Shown: one piece after another, positions 1-5,166 of the stretch
Layout: each line of letters opens with the position of its first letter
Numbering within the stretch: the first letter of the stretch is position 1
Origin: Oxalobacteraceae bacterium
Lineage (GTDB): Bacteria > Pseudomonadota > Gammaproteobacteria > Burkholderiales > Burkholderiaceae_D
Reading direction: 5' to 3'
Assembly (NCBI GenBank): GCA_947453015.1
Contig: CANGFL010000074.1
Coordinates: 1-6,681, forward strand
DNA length: 6,681 bases
Program-made: the position numbers and the translations under genes
The notes under the pieces: generated by a model
What the model was told of the DNA's origin: nothing
The model's database searches: none
Seen by the model: the letters and a program-made list of their open reading frames with translations, nothing else

Positions 1-1
1 A

Positions 2-937
2 CTCGATGCGCAAATACAAGCATGGCTAAATTCTGTGCGCACACAAGCGCGCGCTGGCATCACTGCACCGAGTAAAGCGGTCGATATTCGAGTGCTATTA
101 AACGATATGCGCCTGATCAAAGACGAGCATGAAATAGCCATCATGCAGCGTGCTGCTGATATTAGCTCGCATGCTCACGCGCGCGCGATGCGAACGTCTA
201 AAGTTGGTCTGCGCGAATATCATCTCGAAGCTGAATTACTGCATGAATTCCGCAGTCATGGTTCTCAATTCCCCGCTTACGGCTCTATCGTGGCAACCGG
301 TGCGAATGCCTGCGTATTGCATTACCGTGCTGGCGATGCTGAATTACGTGACGGTGATTTAGTACTCATCGATGCAGGCTGCGAGTTAGATAGCTACGCA
401 TCTGATATCACTCGTACTTTTCCTGTAAACGGAAAATTTAGTGGCCCACAAAAAGCATTGTATGAACTTGTTTTAAATGCCCAAGCCGCAGCCATAGCAG
501 TCACCGCACCCGGCAAACGTTTTACTGATGGACACGATGCCGCACTCAAGGTGCTGGCTCAAGGCATGTTAGACACGGGTCTACTGAATAAAAATAAAGT
601 CGGCTCATTAGATGATGTGATCGCCAACGGTGACTACCGTCAGTTTTACATGCACAGAACCGGCCACTGGTTAGGCATGGATGTGCATGATGTAGGTGAC
701 TATCGCGATCATGTTCCTGAGGGTGAGCAAAAACCCTGGCGCACACTGATGCCCGGTATGGTACTAACGATAGAACCGGGCATCTATGTTCGTCCTGCAG
801 AAGGCGTACCGAAAGAATTCTGGAACATAGGCATACGCATTGAAGATGACGCGTTAGTTACTGCATCGGGCTGTGACATATTGACGCACAAAGCGCCAAA
901 AACCATTGCTGAAATCGAAGCAGTGATGCGCGCTTAA
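2..937 (+). CDS. pepP: Xaa-Pro aminopeptidase, 3' part (5' end outside window)
   Basis: This is a cytosolic metallopeptidase that removes an N-terminal residue preceding proline. The visible 311 codons cover the end of the N-terminal domain and the whole pita-bread catalytic domain. The frame is open from base 2 with no start codon in context, so the gene begins before the window; the GTG at 35 lies inside the protein. All five expected metal ligands are readable: Asp in LIDAGCE (371-373), Asp in YASDITRTF (404-406), His in HRTGHWLGMD (665-667), Glu in TIEPGIY (773-775) and Glu in IRIEDD (842-844). The second active-site His is in DVHDVG. The enzyme therefore looks intact as far as seen. It is followed on the same strand by ubiH, the gene order known in enterobacteria, where the two are cotranscribed. 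Family assignment is firm. The choice of PepP over another M24B peptidase rests on these motifs plus the ubiH neighbour. Confidence 0.95.
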   Translation, partial: LDAQIQAWLNSVRTQARAGITAPSKAVDIRVLLNDMRLIKDEHEIAIMQRAADISSHAHARAMRTSKVGLREYHLEAELLHEFRSHGSQFPAYGSIVATGANACVLHYRAGDAELRDGDLVLIDAGCELDSYASDITRTFPVNGKFSGPQKALYELVLNAQAAAIAVTAPGKRFTDGHDAALKVLAQGMLDTGLLNKNKVGSLDDVIANGDYRQFYMHRTGHWLGMDVHDVGDYRDHVPEGEQKPWRTLMPGMVLTIEPGIYVRPAEGVPKEFWNIGIRIEDDALVTASGCDILTHKAPKTIAEIEAVMRA

Positions 938-984
938 TCGACCCATCGACCCATCGACCCATCGACTCATCGACTCATCAACTC
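937..984. repeat. Six-copy 8-bp tandem repeat in the pepP-ubiH gap
   Basis: Six head-to-tail 8-bp units start at the last base of the pepP stop codon and end 2 bp before the ubiH ATG. Three units read ATCGACCC (937-960), two read ATCGACTC (961-976) and one reads ATCAACTC (977-984). Each variant differs from the previous one by a single base, as if the array grew from one end. The unit length is not a multiple of three and the array lies between reading frames, so it is not protein coding. It occupies the place where a ubiH ribosome binding site would be expected, and no Shine-Dalgarno-like sequence is visible there. Confidence 0.95.
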
Positions 985-986
985 GC

Positions 987-2123
987 ATGCAAACACACGT
1001 CGACATAGCGATTGCCGGTGGCGGACCCGTGGGTCTGGCAATCGCGGGCATGCTGATTGCGCGCGGTATCGATGCAAAAAAAATTGCTCTGATCGATGCT
1101 AAATCGCTTTCAACAGCTGCCGAAGATCCACGTTCGGTCGCGCTGTCTTACGGAAGTCGACAATTACTCGAACAAATTCATGGCTGGCCAGCTACAGCCA
1201 CACCTATACAAGAAATTCACATCTCACGTCGCGGCAGTTTTGGTCGCACATTAATCGAAGCAGCTGAATATAAACTCCCCGCACTGGGCTATGTTTGCCG
1301 CTACGGTGACGTTGTGCGCGCTTTGGCTGATAGCTTATCTAACGCTGAATTACATCAACTCAGACCATCTCGCATTGCCAGCATCAATGAAGATAGCGCA
1401 CATGTGGCTATAGAGTTATCCGATGGCCAGGCCCTCACTGCAACGCTTGCAATACAGGCTGAGGGCGGTGTCTTTGGTGAGCAAGTACCGCGAGCAAAGC
1501 ACCGCGATTATCAGCAATGCGCCATCGTCGCCAAAGTAGAAACCAGTTCGCCACTGCCTGATCGGGCGTTTGAACGATTCACCGAAGAAGGACCATTAGC
1601 ATTACTACCGCAAGCAGGCGGCTATGCATTGGTCTGGTGTGTACGTCCCGAGCATAGTGAACAATTAATGGCGCTTGCCGATGAAGCATTTCTTCAGGCG
1701 CTACAACACGCCTTTGGGCAACGCGTGGGTCGCTTCATCAAGGTAGGATCACGATCAACCTACCCACTCGGTTTAAATGCTCAGGCACTCAATACAGCGC
1801 GAACACTTGCTATCGGTAATGCGGCGCAAACGTTGCATCCTGTTGCAGGGCAAGGCCTCAATTTAGGATTACGCGATGCTGTCGTATTGGCTGATTTATT
1901 AGCGAAAGAAATGTCGCCGGTGGCTTTCACGGCCTTCGAACATACGCGTCAAGCCGACCGCAGTACAACGATACGAATAACAGATTGGATGGCGCGCGTG
2001 TTTGCCAGTGCGCCTGATCAATCAATCACACAAACCATGCTCGGTATGTCGTTGGGATTAATTGATGTCACACCAACTGCGAAACGCTGGCTGGCTTCGC
2101 ACATGATGTTTGGGTTGCGATAA
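987..2123 (+). CDS. ubiH: 2-octaprenyl-6-methoxyphenol hydroxylase (UbiH family)
   Basis: This is a FAD-dependent aromatic hydroxylase of the UbiH/UbiI/UbiF/COQ6 family, which adds a ring hydroxyl in ubiquinone synthesis using O2 and NAD(P)H. It has 378 residues, close to family length. The N-terminal dinucleotide fold has GGGPVG (11-16). The FAD-ribityl motif at 277-297 contains GNAAQTLHPVAGQG, with Asn where many relatives have Asp; E. coli UbiH has the same GNAAQTLHP form, which supports UbiH over UbiI or UbiF. The usual internal DG motif reads QAEGG (157-161), with Glu in place of Asp. ATG 987 is the only usable start: no ATG, GTG or TTG occurs in frame between pepP and it, and the flavin-binding strand begins at once. 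There is no clear ribosome binding site, only the 8-bp repeats, so translation may depend on coupling to pepP. The last 37 codons (from 2010) exist again at 3174-3287. The 3' end seen here may have come from the inserted segment. Confidence 0.92.
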   Translation: MQTHVDIAIAGGGPVGLAIAGMLIARGIDAKKIALIDAKSLSTAAEDPRSVALSYGSRQLLEQIHGWPATATPIQEIHISRRGSFGRTLIEAAEYKLPALGYVCRYGDVVRALADSLSNAELHQLRPSRIASINEDSAHVAIELSDGQALTATLAIQAEGGVFGEQVPRAKHRDYQQCAIVAKVETSSPLPDRAFERFTEEGPLALLPQAGGYALVWCVRPEHSEQLMALADEAFLQALQHAFGQRVGRFIKVGSRSTYPLGLNAQALNTARTLAIGNAAQTLHPVAGQGLNLGLRDAVVLADLLAKEMSPVAFTAFEHTRQADRSTTIRITDWMARVFASAPDQSITQTMLGMSLGLIDVTPTAKRWLASHMMFGLR

Positions 2124-2124
2124 T
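2010..2124 (+). repeat. Direct repeat copy A: 3' end of the intact ubiH
   Basis: These 115 bp contain the last 37 codons of ubiH, its stop and one more base, and match 3174-3288 at 110 positions. The offset is exactly 1164 bp with no gaps. The first 57 bp (2010-2066) are identical. The differences are at 2067, 2075, 2077, 2081 and 2105. Upstream of 2010 and downstream of 2124 the similarity stops abruptly. Confidence 0.97.
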
Positions 2125-2165
2125 TACTGGTCTGCGCTCTTACCCCACACGACATTCTTTAGAAG

Positions 2166-2185
2166 CCATAAGATCTGACTTATGG
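2166..2185. terminator. Weak hairpin between convergent ubiH and toxin gene
   Basis: A 7-bp inverted repeat CCATAAG / CTTATGG surrounds a 6-nt loop in the gap between the ubiH stop and the toxin stop. On the plus strand it is followed after 10 nt by a run of five T (2196-2200). The stem is short and AT-rich, so it is at best a weak terminator for either gene. It could also be a chance palindrome. Confidence 0.3.
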
Positions 2186-2189
2186 AAAA

Positions 2190-2675
2190 CTAGAATTTTT
2201 CTTCCATATGTGGTGGTACGTTTGGAGAGTGCTTATCATCAAACGCATAGCCCAACATCAGCATTGCATCTTGAATATCTGTGCGGGGAAAATCCAGCCC
2301 CTCGAAAAATAGCGGTAAGTTCATCTGCTTGGCTAAAGCATACGAAAATAAATCGCCCATGTTTAGGCTAGCAGGGTTATGCCCCTTGCCGTAATTAGTA
2401 CAGCCGTAGCGGCCATGCATCACCATCTGTATATTCAAAGGCTCGATGTGGATTTTGAATTTTTCTAGAAACTCATCTAATAGCTGGGTTCCAGCAGCTG
2501 ATTTTTGACCAATAAAGATAATCGACAGCTCCATCAGGGTACCGGCACTCATATACAGAGCCTTAGATTTTTTTAGAGCTTGCCTGAATGCCTTAGCCGA
2601 TGAACGGCCCTCAAAGATGCTCACTATCGGCGAAGAATCAACGACAGCCCCATCCAGAAAATTAACCATTTTCAT
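2190..2675 (-). CDS. vapC: PIN-domain ribonuclease toxin, VapC family
   Basis: This is the toxin of a type II toxin-antitoxin pair. PIN-domain toxins are Mg2+-dependent RNases that cut tRNA, rRNA or mRNA and are held inactive by the antitoxin. It has 161 residues. The four acidic active-site positions expected in the family are present: Asp13 (VVDSSPIV), Glu49 (TLMELSI), Asp108 (LNMGDLFSYALAK) and Asp128 (FFEGLDFPRTDI). YGKGHNPASLN before Asp108 is also typical of VapC. The start ATG overlaps the antitoxin stop by 4 nt (ATGA, 2672-2675), so translation should be coupled. An alternative start at codon 3 would remove two residues only. The protein has about 10 residues before the first PIN strand and about 28 residues after the RTDI motif where many VapC proteins end. 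The tail contains HSPNVPPHMEEKF and I recognise no domain in it. The specific RNA target cannot be read from the sequence. Confidence 0.9.
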   Translation of the reverse strand: MKMVNFLDGAVVDSSPIVSIFEGRSSAKAFRQALKKSKALYMSAGTLMELSIIFIGQKSAAGTQLLDEFLEKFKIHIEPLNIQMVMHGRYGCTNYGKGHNPASLNMGDLFSYALAKQMNLPLFFEGLDFPRTDIQDAMLMLGYAFDDKHSPNVPPHMEEKF

Positions 2676-2938
2676 TTTGGTAGGCCGAGCTCATCGTATT
2701 CGATGATGTCGTTCATAGGCCGATTATCTACAGTTGGAAGCTGGTGATAACGATCCAAAATTTCATCGATCTGATCACGCTTCAAACTATGCGATGAGGC
2801 CCTGGCTAATAAGCCCTCCTCAATCAAGACGATAGCCTCTTGAGTAAGGCTTCGGCGGTGACCATCCGCTTCGCGTTGAATGAGCGATTTGAGTCGCGCA
2901 GGGACTCCTTTCAGTTGCAGTATCGTTTCAGCTTCCAT
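2672..2938 (-). CDS. vapB: VapB/FitA-like ribbon-helix-helix antitoxin
   Basis: This is the antitoxin partner of the downstream PIN toxin. It has 88 residues. The N-terminal part fits a ribbon-helix-helix (Arc/FitA type) DNA-binding fold: a strand at about 4-10 (ETILQLK), a first helix at about 13-26, the turn GHRRS and a second helix at about 31-45 (LTQEAIVLIEEGLLA). The C-terminal end NDIIEYDELGLPK is the kind of acidic, proline-ending tail that VapB antitoxins place across the toxin active site. The start is supported by AGGAG (2946-2950) 7 nt upstream of the ATG. It is the first gene of the operon and overlaps the toxin gene by 4 nt. By analogy with FitAB and other VapBC pairs, the protein, alone or with toxin, should bind the palindrome at 3012-3040 and repress its own promoter. 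That part is inference. The exact antitoxin subfamily name is less certain than its role. Confidence 0.88.
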   Translation of the reverse strand: MEAETILQLKGVPARLKSLIQREADGHRRSLTQEAIVLIEEGLLARASSHSLKRDQIDEILDRYHQLPTVDNRPMNDIIEYDELGLPK

Positions 2939-2945
2939 TTCCTAT

Positions 2946-2950
2946 CTCCT
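2946..2950 (-). promoter_or_regulatory. Ribosome binding site of the antitoxin gene
   Basis: AGGAG read on the minus strand lies 7 nt before the antitoxin ATG. This is a strong, well-spaced site. The toxin gene has no comparable site and relies on the 4-nt overlap, the usual arrangement for making more antitoxin than toxin. Confidence 0.85.
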
Positions 2951-3011
2951 TTTACGCTTAAATCCACGCTTGGAAATTCACATCACAATGACCAATAGTG
3001 CAAAATAACCA

Positions 3012-3040
3012 CATTAAGCATTCATTATGCATGCTTAATG
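3012..3040. promoter_or_regulatory. Palindromic operator over the antitoxin promoter
   Basis: A perfect 10-bp inverted repeat, CATTAAGCAT (3012-3021) and ATGCTTAATG (3031-3040), surrounds a 9-bp centre that contains the -10 hexamer. A partly overlapping second pair, CATTCATT (3019-3026) and AATGAATG (3037-3044), adds further dyad symmetry. The placement is what is expected for autorepression by a ribbon-helix-helix antitoxin and its toxin complex. That this pair binds here is inferred from position. Confidence 0.75.
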
Positions 3041-3052
3041 AATGCCTATCAA
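3024..3052 (-). promoter_or_regulatory. Sigma-70-type promoter of the toxin-antitoxin operon
   Basis: On the minus strand a -35 box TTGATA (3047-3052) and a -10 box CATAAT (3024-3029) are separated by exactly 17 bp. Each box matches consensus at five of six positions. Transcription would start near 3017 and give a leader of roughly 80 nt before the antitoxin ATG. The -10 box lies in the middle of the inverted repeat at 3012-3040, so a bound repressor would block it. No experiment supports the start site; it is read from the motif and its spacing. Confidence 0.75.
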
Positions 3053-3173
3053 GCCTACCTTTATGGGGGCAAAGAACGGCTCAGCATGGAACGGACAGCC
3101 CCCTGTAATTAACCGCAGGACTGACCTGAATGCAGAATTAGCCACCGTTGCGGCTACGAAAAGCACGGCGGCA
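3053..3173. other. Unexplained segment between toxin-antitoxin promoter and ubiH fragment
   Basis: No recognisable gene or RNA is seen here. An ATG at 3042 opens a frame that runs through this stretch into the ubiH fragment and stops with it at 3287. It has no ribosome binding site, starts inside the operator, and its first 44 residues resemble nothing I recognise. The stretch contains a GGGGGC (3065-3070) / GCCCCC (3098-3103) inverted pair with a 27-nt loop, and the hexamer GAACGG twice, 15 bp apart (3074 and 3089). It could be residual element DNA next to a recombination site. Confidence 0.5.
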
Positions 3174-3287
3174 GCGCCTGATCAATCAATCACACAAACC
3201 ATGCTCGGTATGTCGTTGGGATTAATTGATATCACACCGAGTGCAAAACGCTGGCTGGCTTCGCACATAATGTTTGGGTTGCGATAA
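3174..3287 (+). pseudogene. ubiH: Orphan 3' fragment of ubiH (duplicate, last 37 codons)
   Basis: This fragment matches codons 342-378 of the upstream ubiH and ends in the same TAA. Compared with the intact gene it encodes V361I, T364S and M373I, and has silent changes at codons 363 and 365. The substitutions are conservative and the frame is undamaged, so this sequence was under selection as a real ubiH end until recently. It cannot encode a working enzyme because the flavin-binding parts are missing. It sits directly before the strong terminator at 3304-3331, as an original ubiH end would. I infer that this is the displaced native 3' end and that 2067-2123 in the intact gene is the imported one, but the reverse is possible. 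Confidence 0.88.
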
Positions 3288-3288
3288 T
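3174..3288 (+). repeat. Direct repeat copy B of the ubiH 3' end
   Basis: This is the partner of 2010-2124. The differences are at 3231, 3239, 3241, 3245 and 3269. Bases 3174-3230 are identical to 2010-2066. The left border is sharp: the six bases before it match the intact gene only in part, and the similarity does not continue. Confidence 0.97.
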
Positions 3289-3303
3289 CAGAGAAGGGAA
3301 AAT

Positions 3304-3331
3304 AAAAAAGGGCGAAAAATCGCCCTTTTTT
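3304..3331. terminator. Bidirectional intrinsic terminator (ubiH fragment side and pntB)
   Basis: A perfect 12-bp stem has arms 3304-3315 and 3320-3331 and a 4-nt AAAA loop. The core GGGCGA/TCGCCC is flanked by six A on one side and six T on the other, so the hairpin has a T-run in either direction. It lies 18 nt after pntB on the minus strand and 16 nt after the ubiH fragment on the plus strand. It serves the pnt operon now and probably served ubiH before the insertion. Confidence 0.95.
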
Positions 3332-3349
3332 ATTTACAAAGAAATTTGA

Positions 3350-4798
3350 TTACTCCACAGCCTTAACCATGTCTTCAATCACCTTCTTCGCATCGCCAAA
3401 CACCATCATGGTTTTATCCATGTAGAACAATTCGTTATCGAGGCCCGCATAACCTGAAGCCATCGAACGTTTGTTCACAATCACCATCTTGGCTTTGTAG
3501 GCTTCCAGAATCGGCATGCCAGCAATAGGAGAATTCGGATCTTTAGCCGCTGGATTGACCACATCGTTCGCACCCAATACGAGCACCACATCAGCCTGAC
3601 CAAATTCACCGTTGATGTCTTCCATTTCAAAGACCTGATCGTAAGGCACTTCCGCCTCAGCCAACAAAACATTCATATGACCTGGCATACGACCTGCAAC
3701 AGGATGAATCGCGAATTTGACGGTTACGCCGCGATGCGACAATTTTTCGCTCAGTTCCATCAACGCGTGCTGCGCACGTGCGACAGCCAAACCATAACCG
3801 GGAACGATAATGACCGTCTCGGCATTACTCATCACAAATGCAGCATCATCTGCCGAGCCTGATCGCACATTGCGCTGTTGTTGAGCACCGGCCACCACAT
3901 CGCCGGCTTCACCACCAAAACCACCCAGAATCACGCTGATGAACGAGCGATTCATTGCGGCACACATGATGTACGACAAAATCGCACCCGATGAGCCGAC
4001 TAACGATCCCGCAATAATCAGCATCGAGTTGTTGAGCGAAAAACCAATACCCGCAGCCGCCCAGCCCGAGTAGCTGTTCAGCATTGATACCACCACCGGC
4101 ATATCTGCGCCGCCGATAGGGATAATAATCAACACACCCAGAATGAAAGCAATCACGGTCATCACGATGAACGGTGTCCATGCAGCTTCTACACCTGGAT
4201 CAATAACGAACATCAGGCCGGCGCCGACCATCACGATAGCCATCACCAAATTAAACAAATGCTGTCCAGGGAAAACTACCGGCGCGCCTTGAAACAGACG
4301 GAATTTATATTTGCCAGCGAGTTTGCCAAATGCAATCACCGAACCCGAGAAGGTAATCGCACCAACGAAGGTACCGATAAACAGTTCAATACGATTACCA
4401 AACGGTATGGGCTCACCACGGGCGGCAATACTAAAAGCCCAAGGCTCAGACACAGCAGCAACAGCAATACACACTGCAGCCAAACCGATCAGCGAGTGCA
4501 TAGCAGCGACCAGCTCAGGCATCTTGGTCATTTCAACGCGCTTAGCGAGTAAGGTACCAATGCCACCGCCGACGACAACACCCAACGCCAGCAAGCCATA
4601 ACCGAGGTTGGTTCCAGTGGTCGCTTCCGATTTGAGCTTCACGATCAACGCAACGGTCGTCAATGCAGCGATCGCCATACCGGTCATACCAAAGGCATTA
4701 CCGCGGCGCGCCGTCGCAGGATGAGAGAGACCTTTCAACGCCTGAATAAAACACACAGACGCCAACAGATACAACAAAGTAACCAAATTCATGCTCAT
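3350..4798 (-). CDS. pntB: NAD(P) transhydrogenase subunit beta
   Basis: This is the beta subunit of the proton-translocating transhydrogenase of the inner membrane, which drives hydride transfer from NADH to NADP+ with the proton gradient. It has 482 residues; E. coli PntB has 462. The first roughly 300 residues are membrane domain II with about nine hydrophobic segments. His101 (AAMHSLIGLAA) and Asn241 (MLNSYSGWAAAG) correspond to E. coli residues His91 and Asn222, implicated in proton movement. The C-terminal part is NADP(H)-binding domain III: VPGYGLAVARAQ (332-343), HPVAGRMPGHMNVLLAEA (365-382), LGANDVVNPAA (408-418), VNKRSMASGYAG (441-452) and FGDAKK (467-472). The start at 4798 lies 2 nt after the pntAb stop and has GAGG 7 nt upstream; a second ATG two codons later is worse placed. 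It is the last gene of the operon and runs into the terminator at 3304-3331. Assignment is firm. Confidence 0.98.
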   Translation of the reverse strand: MSMNLVTLLYLLASVCFIQALKGLSHPATARRGNAFGMTGMAIAALTTVALIVKLKSEATTGTNLGYGLLALGVVVGGGIGTLLAKRVEMTKMPELVAAMHSLIGLAAVCIAVAAVSEPWAFSIAARGEPIPFGNRIELFIGTFVGAITFSGSVIAFGKLAGKYKFRLFQGAPVVFPGQHLFNLVMAIVMVGAGLMFVIDPGVEAAWTPFIVMTVIAFILGVLIIIPIGGADMPVVVSMLNSYSGWAAAGIGFSLNNSMLIIAGSLVGSSGAILSYIMCAAMNRSFISVILGGFGGEAGDVVAGAQQQRNVRSGSADDAAFVMSNAETVIIVPGYGLAVARAQHALMELSEKLSHRGVTVKFAIHPVAGRMPGHMNVLLAEAEVPYDQVFEMEDINGEFGQADVVLVLGANDVVNPAAKDPNSPIAGMPILEAYKAKMVIVNKRSMASGYAGLDNELFYMDKTMMVFGDAKKVIEDMVKAVE

Positions 4799-4800
4799 GA

Positions 4801-5115
4801 TTAAGCCTCTTCCTTCTTCTTGGCCTTAGGCTCTTTTTTCTTGAACATTTCCAGCATGCGCTGGGTGACCAAAAAACCACCGAAGACATTCACTGCGGCT
4901 AATGCGACCGCTAAGGTACCCATAAATTGGCCGACCGGACCTTCAGTCAAGGCAGCCGCTAACATGGCACCCACGATGATGATGGCGGATATCGCATTCG
5001 TCACAGCCATGAGTGGCGTGTGCAGTGCAGGGGTAACGGTCCAGACCACGTGATAGCCGACATAAATTGCCAGCACAAAAATGATCAGGTTGATGATGGT
5101 ATGACTGACTTCCAT
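4801..5115 (-). CDS. pntAb: NAD(P) transhydrogenase subunit alpha, membrane part (domain II)
   Basis: This small inner-membrane protein of 104 residues supplies the alpha-side helices of transhydrogenase domain II. In E. coli the same part is the C-terminus of a single PntA chain; here it is a separate gene. Three hydrophobic segments are visible at about 6-25, 34-56 and 64-84. The stretch [20 protein letters not shown] (23-42) between the first two is characteristic of the family. The last 15 residues are a Lys/Glu-rich tail ([13 protein letters not shown]). The start has GAGG about 6 nt upstream. The gene lies 51 nt downstream of panD and 2 nt upstream of pntB, so it should be cotranscribed and coupled with pntB. 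In the 51-nt gap a 6-bp inverted repeat (5135-5140 with 5153-5158, 12-nt loop) could form a weak RNA stem, but it has no T-run. Confidence 0.95.
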   Translation of the reverse strand: MEVSHTIINLIIFVLAIYVGYHVVWTVTPALHTPLMAVTNAISAIIIVGAMLAAALTEGPVGQFMGTLAVALAAVNVFGGFLVTQRMLEMFKKKEPKAKKKEEA

Positions 5116-5166
5116 GATGTCCTCTGGTTGTAGACAGTAGGCGCCCTCAGAACTACTGAAAAGGCA

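Larger units (their letters stand above)
2010..3173. mobile_element. Putative integrated cassette carrying a toxin-antitoxin module, bounded by ubiH 3' ends
   Basis: The repeat unit from one ubiH 3' end to the next is 1164 bp and holds a complete VapBC-type operon with its promoter, plus unexplained DNA at 3053-3173. Loss of one unit by recombination between the two copies would leave one intact ubiH directly followed by the terminator at 3304-3331, which is a plausible ancestral state. Regeneration of a gene's 3' end is typical of integrative elements that insert at such ends. No integrase, transposase or terminal inverted repeat is visible inside, so mobility is inferred from the duplication alone. 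Alternatives are a tandem duplication later filled by the toxin-antitoxin genes, or RecA-mediated recombination with DNA from a relative. The outer limits given assume the exchange happened within the identical block 2010-2066. Confidence 0.5.

Noticed and set aside
546..746. Minus-strand 66-codon open frame inside pepP
   Set aside because: It lies wholly within the conserved catalytic part of pepP on the opposite strand, has Cys/His-rich low-quality composition and no recognisable domain.
854..1051. Minus-strand 65-codon open frame with a repetitive RVDESMSRWVDGSMGR section
   Set aside because: The repetitive section is only the reverse reading of the 8-bp tandem repeats, and the rest lies over the coding ends of pepP and ubiH. 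There is no family resemblance.
2017..2028. ATCA repeat (ATCAATCAATCA) considered as a microsatellite or target-site duplication
   Set aside because: It is only three units, lies inside the conserved coding end of ubiH and is present in both copies as part of the larger repeat.
3012..3040. Inverted repeat read as an intrinsic terminator or integron attC site
   Set aside because: The stem is AT-rich without a following T-run and holds a -10 box. The spacing and sequence do not fit an attC with its GTTRRRY and complementary ends.
2125..3173. Insertion sequence or transposon between the ubiH copies
   Set aside because: There is no transposase frame, no matching terminal inverted repeats at the borders and no short target duplication. 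The only duplication is the 115-bp ubiH end.
4259..4601. Two overlapping plus-strand open frames of 96-97 codons inside pntB
   Set aside because: They are antisense to the conserved membrane domain of pntB. One reads as Ser/Ala/Pro-rich low-complexity protein, as expected opposite a hydrophobic coding region.
5116..5166. Separate promoter or riboswitch between panD and pntAb
   Set aside because: The 51-nt gap is too short for a known riboswitch, and I found no well-spaced -35/-10 pair. Only a weak 6-bp stem is present.
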